From assembly GCA_040385645.1 (NCBI GenBank), contig JAZKGZ010000012.1, forward strand, positions 124,001 through 188,000: a stretch of DNA of 64,000 bases. The letters are read 5' to 3'. Shown here in pieces: positions 25,881-34,570 of this stretch. A program made the position numbers and the translations under genes. Under the pieces are notes generated by a model. It saw only the letters and a program-made list of their open reading frames with translations. It was not told the origin of the DNA and did no database searches. This DNA comes from JANXSS01 sp040385645 (GTDB lineage Bacteria > Pseudomonadota > Gammaproteobacteria > Burkholderiales > Burkholderiaceae_D). Numbering within the stretch: the first letter of the stretch is position 1; every line of letters begins with the position of its first letter.

Positions 25881-26447
25881 CTATGCGGTGCGCGGTGCCG
25901 AGGTGGTTGTGTTTGAATCGTCTACAAAAGACGCATGGGCTGACAACGCCGCAGGCGTTTGAGGAATAATAACGATTTCAATGTCAGGTAATGGCCCAGC
26001 CGGCCCGGCCCGTTGCCGTTCAGGCGTCGGCATACCACTCGGACTATTACTAATTGCCAATGCCACGCCGGTTGCCAAGCCGCCAAATATCATGGAACCA
26101 CCGACACCCATGAACACCTTGGCTCGCTCTATTTCTTGAGCCTCTCCCGTGAGTAGATTTGTCGCCCCGTACAGGCTCATTCCCATGCCGCCAAGGATAT
26201 TGCCTAAAGCGCTCACGCCGATTGCAGCTTTCGTACACTGCCGTAGGGAATGCGATTGTCTTGGTCGTGGCAACTCCGCTCGAAGGGCTGTTCTTGCCGC
26301 TTCTGCGACATCCACCGGCGGCGTCGGTGCGGCTTCGGTGCTGCTTCGCTGGGCAATGGTCACACAGGCGGATGCGACACTTCGTGCATCGCTACTACCC
26401 GGGTTGATCACGAGAATTACATTGGCAGGCTGGCGGTTGATGGGCAT
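25881..26447 (-). CDS. Two-TM paralogue family member A (unrecognised)
   Basis: A 188-residue protein, the most divergent of five paralogues in tandem. The N-terminus (NVILVINPGSSD) matches the family start VVVLNPG. A Pro/Ala linker follows, then two hydrophobic segments (about 74-96, CTKAAIGVSALGNILGGMGM, and 110-132, KVFMGVGGSMIFGGLATGVA) separated by an acidic loop. The C-terminus LPDIEIVIIPQTP matches the family ELxEIVIEV. An AAGGAT ribosome site precedes the ATG. No signal peptide or known domain is seen; function unknown. Confidence 0.7.
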   Translation of the reverse strand: MPINRQPANVILVINPGSSDARSVASACVTIAQRSSTEAAPTPPVDVAEAARTALRAELPRPRQSHSLRQCTKAAIGVSALGNILGGMGMSLYGATNLLTGEAQEIERAKVFMGVGGSMIFGGLATGVALAISNSPSGMPTPERQRAGPAGPLPDIEIVIIPQTPAALSAHASFVDDSNTTTSAPRTA

Positions 26448-26638
26448 TGTGGCAAATCCTTTATCAATTAAACATCTGCATTGTCGAAGAACAGAATCAT
26501 TGCGCCAACGCTAAAACCAGTGCCCAAGCCCTTCGGTACACGCACGCGTCAAAACATACCGAAGTATAAAAACTTCAAAAAAAATGTTTTTACGGAAACG
26601 AACTGAAAGCCGGGCCTGCGAGAAAACCTTCGTTTTGA

Positions 26639-27247
26639 TTACGCCGAACCCGTGTTGTTGTGTTTTACCGCCGCCACATCCGGGGCAGACGCCTCCGCCG
26701 GCGTATTGGCACCCTCGACCTCGATAACGATTTCCTGCAGCTCCGCTATCGGGCCCTGAAACGGCCCCTGACTCGTCCAGGCGGGAAGCTCTAATGCCTG
26801 TGCCGGCGTCGCTCTCACAGCTTGAGTCAGCACCGCGCCGGAGGCGATCAATCCGGTGGCGGCTCCGGCCCCGAAGGCGCATGCAGCGAAGCGGCCCACC
26901 ATGTTACCGGTCGCAAATTCTACGGCGTTTGCACCGACGGCACGCACGACGGTGTTGGCAAAAAAACCGAGCGTCGCAACACCTGACGCAGTTCCCACAG
27001 TAATCAGCGACGCCGCAGCGACATTGCGGTTGCGGCGCTGCCTGTTGGCCTGCTGTTGCAAGTTTTGCAGCCCGGCGGGCACCGGTGTATTCGGTGGTGC
27101 TTCGATCGCATCGACGTTGGGTGGGGTTGCAGGATCAGACGGCCGACTGGTTGCCGCTCCCTCACGCTTGCCTATATTTAAGGGTGGAAGTTCACCTGCG
27201 ATACCTGGATTGAGAACGACAACGGTTGGGGGGCGTACGGTTGGCAT
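26639..27247 (-). CDS. Two-TM paralogue family member B (unrecognised)
   Basis: A 202-residue protein with the family layout at its clearest. A short beta-like start (TVVVLNPGIAGELPPLNIG) is followed by a Pro-rich linker (30-58) and a Gln/Arg-rich helix (LQNLQQQANRQRRNRN). TM1 is at 77-99, TM2 at 118-140 (MVGRFAACAFGAGAATGLIA), and the tail contains ELQEIVIEVEGAN. A ribosome site AGGGA precedes the ATG. Paralogues lie on both sides, same strand, with gaps of about 190 and 280 bp, so each gene may have its own promoter. Probably a membrane protein with both tails on one side. Confidence 0.75.
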   Translation of the reverse strand: MPTVRPPTVVVLNPGIAGELPPLNIGKREGAATSRPSDPATPPNVDAIEAPPNTPVPAGLQNLQQQANRQRRNRNVAAASLITVGTASGVATLGFFANTVVRAVGANAVEFATGNMVGRFAACAFGAGAATGLIASGAVLTQAVRATPAQALELPAWTSQGPFQGPIAELQEIVIEVEGANTPAEASAPDVAAVKHNNTGSA

Positions 27248-27527
27248 GACGAATTCCCTGTCGAAGACGATTTATAAGCTTTTGCGTCGTGTCTAAGCCG
27301 GCGTCCGGTGATCTACGATGCAGGCATGCAAACAAAATTGTTGTCTTAAAAATTAAAAATTTGACAATATTTTGTCTGGCTGTGGAAGCTTACCGGGAGG
27401 AAAAAATCAAACAACCGCGAAAACGAACAGGAAGATAGAAAAACGTTACGACAATGACGTTTTGAGAAAATTTTAAAAACCCGCGTCGCGCACCCAAGAT
27501 GGTTGCAGCGATACACCCCCGGGTTGA

Positions 27528-28253
27528 TCAGGCGGGCCGATTGTCCGGGACTTGCGCAGAGGCTGCAGCATCTTGTGCAGTCGTCGTTCCGATCCCGGCC
27601 GCATCGGCACCGGCATCTGCACCGGCACCGATACCGTAGGCATCGAGCACGATCTCATGTAACTCTATCGGCGTGCCTGGGGTCGGATTATCTGGCACCC
27701 AAACCGTTGGCTCCAGTTCGGTAGAACGCCAAGGGTTTCGATTTGCCCTGACACTGCAGGCCAATTTCGCTCCGGCACTGATGCACCCGCTAGCGACGCT
27801 CGTCAACAAAATCATTCCGGAAAATCGACCGATCAACTCACCAGGCGACATGTCGTCTGCCCCCAAAGCGCTGGCCCTTGAGATCGTGTGGCCGATCAAG
27901 CCCAGCGTACCAGCAACTGCCACTGTACCTGCCGTAACGAACGAGGCTGCAGCCACCGCGCAGCGACGTTGTCGGCGGACGTGCTCCTGCAACGGCTGCA
28001 GTGTGGCGTGCGCGACCGTTACGGTCGATACTGATTGTGCTGCTGACGCAGAGGCTAGGGTCGGGGTGGCGATGCTAGAAGAGGCAGCGGCATTTCCGGT
28101 CCCTGCATCCCTTGCAGCGTACGGTGCACCTGAGCCAGCAGGCTCGGGAAGAGACCCGCAATTCGTATCCGGAAGTATCGCAATGGCCATCGGCGGCATC
28201 GCACCGCTAGCGCCGGGATGCAACGTGACAAAAATGGAATTTACAGCCGGCAT
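27528..28253 (-). CDS. Two-TM paralogue family member C (unrecognised)
   Basis: The longest member, 241 residues, extended by an Ala/Ser-rich linker (residues ~38-80). It shares the start IFVTLHPGASGAMPPMAIA, the basic helix (LQPLQEHVRRQRRCAVAAAS), TM1 at about 100-123, TM2 at 141-163 (IGRFSGMILLTSVASGCISA) and the tail IELHEIVLDAYG. After that it carries a Gly/Ala/Asp repeat-like tail (GIGAGADAGADAAGIG). The ribosome site is weak, so expression may differ from its neighbours. Function unknown. Confidence 0.75.
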   Translation of the reverse strand: MPAVNSIFVTLHPGASGAMPPMAIAILPDTNCGSLPEPAGSGAPYAARDAGTGNAAASSSIATPTLASASAAQSVSTVTVAHATLQPLQEHVRRQRRCAVAAASFVTAGTVAVAGTLGLIGHTISRASALGADDMSPGELIGRFSGMILLTSVASGCISAGAKLACSVRANRNPWRSTELEPTVWVPDNPTPGTPIELHEIVLDAYGIGAGADAGADAAGIGTTTAQDAAASAQVPDNRPA

Positions 28254-28361
28254 GATGTATCTTGAGGATAAAAATATCTGAAAATCTACGGAATCGTTCA
28301 GTGCGAACGCAAGGCACCGGGCGACGCAAGCGTGCCTGCAATGTATATGCAGGGTTTTCGT

Positions 28362-28862
28362 TCAGGCAGGATTTTCGCTGGCGAGCACCGCCAGTTCTAC
28401 GTCCCGCACAGGGAGGTTCTCCACGATATCGGTACGTTCCGGACGGGTCGCGATTTCATGTAACTGCCGGGGATGCTGATATCTGCCGGTGTTTTTTCTC
28501 ATGAACATGCCCGCCTTGATGCACCCGGACGCTACGACCGCCATCGCTACGGAACCGGCGAGTTGACCAAACGCTACAGCATCGAACCCCTTGTCGCCCT
28601 CTTGCGCCCTGGCACGAGCATCGGCCTGGCTATATAGCCCCACAGCGCCTGCGGCAGACACCATGCCTGCTGCGATGACGGAATTTGCCGCAAATTTACG
28701 ATTACGTTGTCGAGAGACATGATCTTGTAGCGATTGCAGCCTAGCGTGCACCGATGTCGTATTGAAGGCGACGGCATTACCGGGCTCCACGCCTTCGGGC
28801 GAAGATGAAGGCGTGATTCGGGAATCGGCAATTGTTGGAAAAGACGAACGTAAGACCGGCAT
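28362..28862 (-). CDS. Two-TM paralogue family member D (unrecognised)
   Basis: The shortest member, 166 residues. The N-terminal VVLNPG element is missing or degenerate. The basic helix LQSLQDHVSRQRNRKFAANS is almost identical in pattern to member C. TM1 is at about 57-78, TM2 at 98-120 (FGQLAGSVAMAVVASGCIKA), with an Arg/Asp-rich loop between. The tail has QLHEIATRPE, like the family ELHEI. A GAGGTAGG ribosome site precedes the ATG. The ASGCIxAG motif shared with C points to recent duplication of C and D. Confidence 0.72.
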   Translation of the reverse strand: MPVLRSSFPTIADSRITPSSSPEGVEPGNAVAFNTTSVHARLQSLQDHVSRQRNRKFAANSVIAAGMVSAAGAVGLYSQADARARAQEGDKGFDAVAFGQLAGSVAMAVVASGCIKAGMFMRKNTGRYQHPRQLHEIATRPERTDIVENLPVRDVELAVLASENPA

Positions 28863-29058
28863 GACCTACCTCGGAAAAAGATAATAAAAAGCTATTGTGC
28901 ATGGTACGGCTTATAGATGGGCGACACAAGTTCGTTTGCAGATCCTGAACGCAACCGCGGCGAACGGCACCCTGAACCTACCGTTACCGTTTGTGCAAAG
29001 TCAGATAAGCCGACGCGAAACGAGTTCGACGAGCCTCCGCTCGACTTGAACCTGGCCT

Positions 29059-29667
29059 TTACGCGTGTTTTTTGATACCGGTTGCCTCGTCACCCTGATG
29101 GCCCGGCTCGCAGGCTGCGCTATCGCTCTCGACCTCAACGAAAACTTCGAGCAACTCTGACGTACGGGCTGGGGGGGCGGTGTCGGGCGCGCGGACGGCC
29201 ATCTCCGATCCAGGCCCCTGCCGTGAAGGAGGGTTCATCAGCGTACCGTTTATGATGCGGAATCCGGTACGGATACAAACGGCCCCCGTGCCTGCCATTA
29301 AGGCCACACCCGCAAACCGACCCATCAGTTGGGGAACCGGCATGACTTCGGTGTTCGATGCCAGGACGCTGGTAACAGTGTCGCTAAATAAAGTAACGGC
29401 ACCGCCTAACGTCGCCGCACTGGCAGCCGCGAGCGAGCTCAAAGCGATGTCACGGCGTAAGACACTGTTGCGTGCAACACGGCTTTGTAACGCCTGAAGC
29501 CTGGTATGGGATAGCGTCGGCGGTGCAGACGGCACATCGACGATGCAATGTTCGGTACCTGCCGGACTGACAACGGCTGGATTTTGTCGCACGCCGATCA
29601 ACATGTGCGGCAATTCACCGCCAATACCTGGGTTAAGTACGACAACGGACGAACCTACGGCTGCCAT
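29059..29667 (-). CDS. Two-TM paralogue family member E (unrecognised)
   Basis: A 202-residue protein and the first of the array in the direction of transcription. It starts SSVVVLNPGIGGELPHMLIG, nearly matching member B. The amphipathic helix is LQALQSRVARNSVLRRDIAL, TM1 at about 75-98, TM2 at 116-136 (MGRFAGVALMAGTGAVCIRTG), and the tail TSELLEVFVEVESDS. A GAGGTGG ribosome site precedes the ATG. It lies between topB and member D. No recognised domain; the strong N- and C-terminal motif conservation with B argues that both ends are functional. Confidence 0.75.
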   Translation of the reverse strand: MAAVGSSVVVLNPGIGGELPHMLIGVRQNPAVVSPAGTEHCIVDVPSAPPTLSHTRLQALQSRVARNSVLRRDIALSSLAAASAATLGGAVTLFSDTVTSVLASNTEVMPVPQLMGRFAGVALMAGTGAVCIRTGFRIINGTLMNPPSRQGPGSEMAVRAPDTAPPARTSELLEVFVEVESDSAACEPGHQGDEATGIKKHA

Positions 29668-29791
29668 GATCCACCTCGATGATAAAAATACGGCTTCAGG
29701 TCGGCGAGGATAATAAGCGAAGTAGCGGGCGAAAAGCCGTTCAAAGAAACAATCGTTGAACGGACTTCCTAAAAAAATTTACCGCAAGCGG

Positions 29792-32575
29792 TCAGGCGAC
29801 TTTTCCAGCAGGTGCTTTCTTGCCGCTGCTTTTCTTGACGGTCGCTTTTTTTGCACTCACCTTGGTGGCAGCGATTTTTTTGAGCGCCGGCTTCTTGGCA
29901 ACCTGCTTGGCTGCAGCGGCTATGACAACTCCCGCCTTCGTGGCAATCTTTTTCGCTGCAGGCTTTTTAATCGCCGCACGGGTCGAAGCCGGCTTGCGGA
30001 TCACCGCTTTATCCGATACCGCAGCATCGCCGTCCTCGGCCGCTACCGTGGATGTAGATGCCTTGCCCTTGCCCGGCACCTTTTCCTTGCGCGGCTCAAA
30101 CTCGAAACTGACCTTGCCATCCTTGCCCTTGGCAAGATAAGCCTTGAATGCGCGACGGGTACGTTGGCTCACGAATCCCGGCAACAGATCGGTCTTGCCC
30201 TCGTTGAGCAACTTGACCATTTGCTCGGGCAAAATTTCCTGCTGCAGAATGATCCGGCCGCTACGGAACTCGCAGGCTTTAGGCCGGGCCACATTGTTCT
30301 CGCACACATAAGCCAGCGGCATTTCAAAGACGCCAGCCTGGCATTTCGGGCATGGGCCGAGCGCAGTCTGGCCCGTGAAATCGACACCTTCACCGTTTTC
30401 ACCGTCGTCGTCGTTCTGGCCGAAATCGAATTCCAGCTTGAAGTTCTTGATTTCCTCGTCACGGGAAATCTTGAGCACGGCGGCAAATGGCCGGCCCATT
30501 TTCGAGCGAAATCCCTGCAACGGGCCGATGGTACGATCGGTCAGCAACTGCTCAACTTCTGGCACTTCGAACTGGCGGCTGCCGGGCGTCTTGCTCATCG
30601 AGAATTCGCATTTGGTGCACGCGAAGCGGCGGTAGTTTTCTTTCACCACACCGGCGCAGTTTGGGCATGGCGTCGTCAGCGTCGCGTAATCGCCGGGTAT
30701 GGTGTCGTTGTCGTATTCCTTGGCCCGCTTGACGATGATCTGCGTCATCTGCGCGATCTCGCGCATGAATTCCTCGCGGCTGATCTTGCCGCGCTCCATC
30801 TGCGAAAGCTTGTATTCCCACTCGCCGGTCAGCTCAGGCGCCGTCAGTTCGGACACACCCAGCCCGCGCAACAGGGTCATGAGCTGGAACGCCTTCGCCG
30901 TCGGCATCATTTCCCGACCTTCGCGCAACAGGTATTTCTCGTTCAGCAGGCCTTCGATGATTGCTGCACGCGTGGCCGGCGTACCAAGTCCCTTGCCAGC
31001 CATTGCATCGCGCAAACCCTCGTCGTCGATGAGCTTGCCGGCACCTTCCATGGCCGAGAGCAACGTCGCTTCCGAATATCTGGCAGGCGGCTTCGTCACC
31101 AGGGCATTGGCAGCAATCTTATCGGTCTGTACCCTCTCGCCTTTGACCACCGGTACCAAGGTGCCGGTACCTTCGCCCTCTTTTTCTTCGCCGACGAATT
31201 TGCCGTAGACCGCCAGCCAGCCGGGGTTGGTCATGACCTTGCCTTCGGTCTTGAACTGATGGCCCGAGACTTCGGTAAAACGCGTGGTTACCTGAAACTC
31301 GGCCGCCGGAAAAAAAATCGCCAGAAAGCGGCGGGTGACCAGATCGTAGAGTTTCTGTTCAGGCTCCGACAGGTTTTTCGGTGCCTGGGTCGTGGGAATA
31401 ATGGCGAAGTGATCGCTGATCTTCGTGTTGTCGAAAATGCGCTTGTTCGGCTTTACCCAGTTATTGTTCAAGACCTGTGCAGCGAACTGGTAATAGTTAT
31501 TGTTCTCGGCAACGGTTTCCAGGGTCTGCTTCACGGTCGACAGGTAGTCTTCCGGCAAATGGCGTGAATCGGTACGCGGGTAAGTCAGCACCTTGTGCTT
31601 TTCGTACAGCGCCTGCGCCAGGCCGAGCGTGTTCTTTGCCGAGAAGCCGAAGCGGGCATTGGCTTCACGCTGCAGGCTGGTCAGGTCGAACAGTGCCGGT
31701 GCCATCGACGTAGTGGGCTTGGCTTCTTCGGTAACGTTCCCTTGTTTGCCACGGCAAGCCGATACGATCGATTCGGCAGCAGCCTTGCTCCACAGGCGCT
31801 CCGGGCGTTTTTCCGGATCGACGGCTTGCTCTGGATTGGTGTCTTTCTTAAATTTGGTATCGAGCCATCGCCCTTCGTAGACACCGGCTGCGCAAACAAA
31901 GTCGGCGCGCACTTCCCAATAATCGCGCGGCACGAATTTCTTGATCTTCTCTTCACGCTCGACCACGATCGACAGAGTCGGGGTCTGCACCCGGCCGACG
32001 GTGGTGAGATAAAAGCCGCCTTCCTTCGAATTGAACGCCGTCATGGCGCGCGTGCCGTTGATGCCGATCAGCCAGTCAGCTTCGCTGCGACAACGCGCCG
32101 CATCGGCCAATGGCAGCATGTCGGCATCGTCTCGCAGATTGGTGAACGCTTCCCGGATCGCACCCGGCGTCATGGATTGCAGCCACAGCCGTTTGATCGG
32201 CTGCTTGGCTTTGGCATTCTGGGCAATCAAGCGAAAGATCAGCTCGCCTTCACGCCCGGCGTCGCAGGCATTGATCAGTGCCGTCACATCCTTGCGCTTG
32301 ATTAACCGGTTCAAGACTTTCAAGCGTGATTCGGTCTTGGCGATCGGGTTCAAGGCGAAGTATGGCGGGATCATCGGCAAGTGGGTGAACGTCCATTTGC
32401 CACGCTTGACATCGAACTCTTCCGGCACCGCGATTTCCAGCAAATGACCGACTGCCGACGAAAGCACATACTCCTCGGATTCAAAATACTCATCATGTTT
32501 GGTAAAGCCGCCGAGCGTCTTTGCGATGTCGTTCGCAACAGATGGCTTCTCAGCGATGATGAGGGTTTTTGTCAT
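29792..32575 (-). CDS. topB: DNA topoisomerase III with histone H1-like tail
   Basis: A 927-residue type IA topoisomerase. It begins MTKTLIIAEKPSVANDIAKT with the TOPRIM acidic set (Glu8; DAGREGE). The catalytic Tyr332 is in LTYPRTDSRHLP. C-terminal zinc-finger-like Cys pairs follow (CPNCAGVVKE..CTKC, CPKCQAG). The last ~95 residues are Lys/Ala/Pro repeats (IKKPAAKKIATKAG, KKPALKKIAATKVSAKK), a histone H1-like basic extension seen in some beta-proteobacterial DNA proteins. It relaxes and decatenates single-stranded regions at forks. It is encoded next to smg and dprA. Confidence 0.95.
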   Translation of the reverse strand: MTKTLIIAEKPSVANDIAKTLGGFTKHDEYFESEEYVLSSAVGHLLEIAVPEEFDVKRGKWTFTHLPMIPPYFALNPIAKTESRLKVLNRLIKRKDVTALINACDAGREGELIFRLIAQNAKAKQPIKRLWLQSMTPGAIREAFTNLRDDADMLPLADAARCRSEADWLIGINGTRAMTAFNSKEGGFYLTTVGRVQTPTLSIVVEREEKIKKFVPRDYWEVRADFVCAAGVYEGRWLDTKFKKDTNPEQAVDPEKRPERLWSKAAAESIVSACRGKQGNVTEEAKPTTSMAPALFDLTSLQREANARFGFSAKNTLGLAQALYEKHKVLTYPRTDSRHLPEDYLSTVKQTLETVAENNNYYQFAAQVLNNNWVKPNKRIFDNTKISDHFAIIPTTQAPKNLSEPEQKLYDLVTRRFLAIFFPAAEFQVTTRFTEVSGHQFKTEGKVMTNPGWLAVYGKFVGEEKEGEGTGTLVPVVKGERVQTDKIAANALVTKPPARYSEATLLSAMEGAGKLIDDEGLRDAMAGKGLGTPATRAAIIEGLLNEKYLLREGREMMPTAKAFQLMTLLRGLGVSELTAPELTGEWEYKLSQMERGKISREEFMREIAQMTQIIVKRAKEYDNDTIPGDYATLTTPCPNCAGVVKENYRRFACTKCEFSMSKTPGSRQFEVPEVEQLLTDRTIGPLQGFRSKMGRPFAAVLKISRDEEIKNFKLEFDFGQNDDDGENGEGVDFTGQTALGPCPKCQAGVFEMPLAYVCENNVARPKACEFRSGRIILQQEILPEQMVKLLNEGKTDLLPGFVSQRTRRAFKAYLAKGKDGKVSFEFEPRKEKVPGKGKASTSTVAAEDGDAAVSDKAVIRKPASTRAAIKKPAAKKIATKAGVVIAAAAKQVAKKPALKKIAATKVSAKKATVKKSSGKKAPAGKVA

Positions 32576-32713
32576 AAAAAAAGTCTTTAGAGATACATGG
32601 CGATGGGCGCACTATAAAGCATAGTTCGACGCGCGGCATAGGTCTGCACATTGAGAAAGGCCACGCATACAACACATGCCGTCTCTAATAAAACATTGAA
32701 ATCGTGATGTGGA

Positions 32714-32748
32714 AAGCAAAACGGCGCGCCAGAGAAACCGGTGCGCCG
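32714..32748 (-). terminator. Rho-independent terminator after smg
   Basis: Arms CGGCGCGCC (32722-32730) and GGTGCGCCG (32740-32748) pair over 9 bp with one wobble and a 9-nt loop. Read on the minus strand the stem is followed by TTTTGCTTT. It lies between the smg stop and the topB start. Confidence 0.65.
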
Positions 32749-32781
32749 CTAGATTGAACGGGATATAAAGCCGGATAACGG

Positions 32782-33258
32782 TTAATGCAGTAGGCGCGGC
32801 TCCGGATCGTCATCGTCCAAGAAAAGTTCGTCGAACATCAAACCGTCCGGCTCTTTACCCTGGCTCCACAGCACCATCAGGACGATCACCTTGAGCTTAT
32901 CCAAAGACAGTTGCGATTCACGCACCGCCAAGGCCCGCTCGACCACGATTTCCCGCTGAAATGGATTGAGCACCTTGGCTGCTTCCAGAAACTGGATAAA
33001 GCCGATCGCTGCCGTGCCGAGCATGTCGTACTCCTGCTCGACATAGATACGTGTACCGACTGGCGACCCGCAATGCTGCGACGACTTGTCCGACAGGTCA
33101 CTGTTGGTTTCCGCAAGATCGGTCAACCAGCCAAGCGCCTTGGTGATCTCGTCTTCTTCGAAACCAACCGCCGACAGCTTTTTGGCAAGCGCAACCGAGT
33201 CCGGACAGGCGTCCGGGCGGTAATACGTTTCGTAAACATAGACGAGGACATCAAACAT
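32782..33258 (-). CDS. smg: Smg protein (DUF494)
   Basis: A 158-residue protein of the Smg/DUF494 family. It starts [20 protein letters not shown], carries [19 protein letters not shown], and the conserved stretch [14 protein letters not shown], ending in an acidic tail ([14 protein letters not shown]). The family is almost always linked to dprA and topB, as here. Its biochemical role is unclear. It lies 154 bp downstream of dprA on the same strand, and a hairpin terminator follows it. Confidence 0.93.
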   Translation of the reverse strand: MFDVLVYVYETYYRPDACPDSVALAKKLSAVGFEEDEITKALGWLTDLAETNSDLSDKSSQHCGSPVGTRIYVEQEYDMLGTAAIGFIQFLEAAKVLNPFQREIVVERALAVRESQLSLDKLKVIVLMVLWSQGKEPDGLMFDELFLDDDDPEPRLLH

Positions 33259-33412
33259 ATATCTACTTTAGCGCTAAGACGACTTTGACACAAGCGCCGG
33301 CAATCAAGCTTGAAGTTCTCTAGTACTTTCAAGAATTTCTTATGAATTTCTTATGGATTTCTTATTAAAAACGATTTTCTGGAAGAAGTTTTTTGAGCCA
33401 CGGCTTTGTCGG

Positions 33413-34564
33413 TCAACAAATTCGCTGGTATGCGCCGCCGGCCAGCATCTCGATTTTGCCTTCCAGCTCCAGCGTAAGCAACTGCGCTGCCAACTCTGCG
33501 CTGGTAAGACCGCAGCGACTGGCCAAGTCGTCATGGCGGACCGGATCGAAACCGATCGCATGCAGGACCGGATTTGTAGTGTTTTCGACAACAGTCAACA
33601 AGTCTGGTTCGGCAGGCACGGTCGGTTCCACATGCGTGGTCAAACGAACGCAGGGCAAGTCGACCGATTGCAGTTCCTCGAGCACATCCTGCGCTGACTC
33701 GACCAGCTTCGCCCCCTGCTTGATCAATTGGTGGCAACCCTTGGCCAAAGGCGAGTGGATCGAGCCGGGAATGGCGAACACATCTCGCCCCTGCTCGGCT
33801 GCCATGCGCGCCGTGATAAGTGACCCCGAACGAGCAGCGGCCTCCACCACCAGCACCGCTTGAGCAAGACCGCTGATGATGCGGTTTCGACGTGGAAAAT
33901 TTGATGAAATTGCCGGCACGCCCAAAGGGTATTCGCTGACGATGCAACCGTACTCGGCGATTTCATGTGCAAGCGCACGGTTTCGGGCCGGATAAACGAT
34001 GTCGGCACCGGTGCCGATCACGGCGATGGTCGAGCCTGCAGTAGCCGGGCTGGAAACCGCTGCACGCAGGCTGCCACGATGCGCAGCCGTATCGATGCCC
34101 AGCGCCAAACCGGAAACGATGGTCAGTCCGGACCCACCGAGCGCGGCCGAAAATTCCTCGGCATTGGCCAACCCCTGGGCCGTCGCGTTGCGACTGCCGA
34201 CGACCGCCAACGACCCTTTGGCCAATAACTCAATCCGGCCTTTTACATACAACATGATCGGCGGATCGGCAATTTCCAACAAACGTGCTGGATAGGCAGG
34301 ATCGCCCAACGTCAGCACATGGTTACCCGGCTCGCCAGCCCATGTCAGGGTTCGGTCGATCAATGCTTGCGTCGTGGTGGATGTGGGTGCCAGCAGCGCT
34401 TGCGCCACGCGTGCCGAAACCACTTTGGCAAGCGCAACCGTGTCGGCGCTGAAAATATTCTCCGGCAGGCCGAACGCCCCGAGCAGCTTCCGAGCGGTAT
34501 CGGGCCCTACGCCGGTCGTGGCTGCCAGCCGGAGCCAGGCCGGCAGATCCTGTGCAGCGGTCAC
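33413..34564 (-). CDS. dprA: DNA-processing protein DprA (Smf)
   Basis: A 383-residue protein with a GTG start 6 nt after the LysM gene. An N-terminal SAM-like domain (ATTGVGPDTARKLLGAFG) is followed by the Rossmann core (AVVGSRNATAQG, IVSGLALGIDTAAHRG, GTGADIVYPARN, EYPLGVPAISSNFPRRNRIISGL). A C-terminal winged helix ends the protein. DprA loads RecA onto incoming single-stranded DNA during transformation. All core motifs are present. With comM in the same window this supports natural competence. Confidence 0.95.
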   Translation of the reverse strand: MTAAQDLPAWLRLAATTGVGPDTARKLLGAFGLPENIFSADTVALAKVVSARVAQALLAPTSTTTQALIDRTLTWAGEPGNHVLTLGDPAYPARLLEIADPPIMLYVKGRIELLAKGSLAVVGSRNATAQGLANAEEFSAALGGSGLTIVSGLALGIDTAAHRGSLRAAVSSPATAGSTIAVIGTGADIVYPARNRALAHEIAEYGCIVSEYPLGVPAISSNFPRRNRIISGLAQAVLVVEAAARSGSLITARMAAEQGRDVFAIPGSIHSPLAKGCHQLIKQGAKLVESAQDVLEELQSVDLPCVRLTTHVEPTVPAEPDLLTVVENTTNPVLHAIGFDPVRHDDLASRCGLTSAELAAQLLTLELEGKIEMLAGGAYQRIC

Positions 34565-34570
34565 GGCAAC

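Noticed and set aside
29756..31567. 603-residue open frame antisense to topB
   Set aside because: It is a shadow of the topB frame: His/Arg/Leu-rich translation, no ribosome site, no family resemblance.
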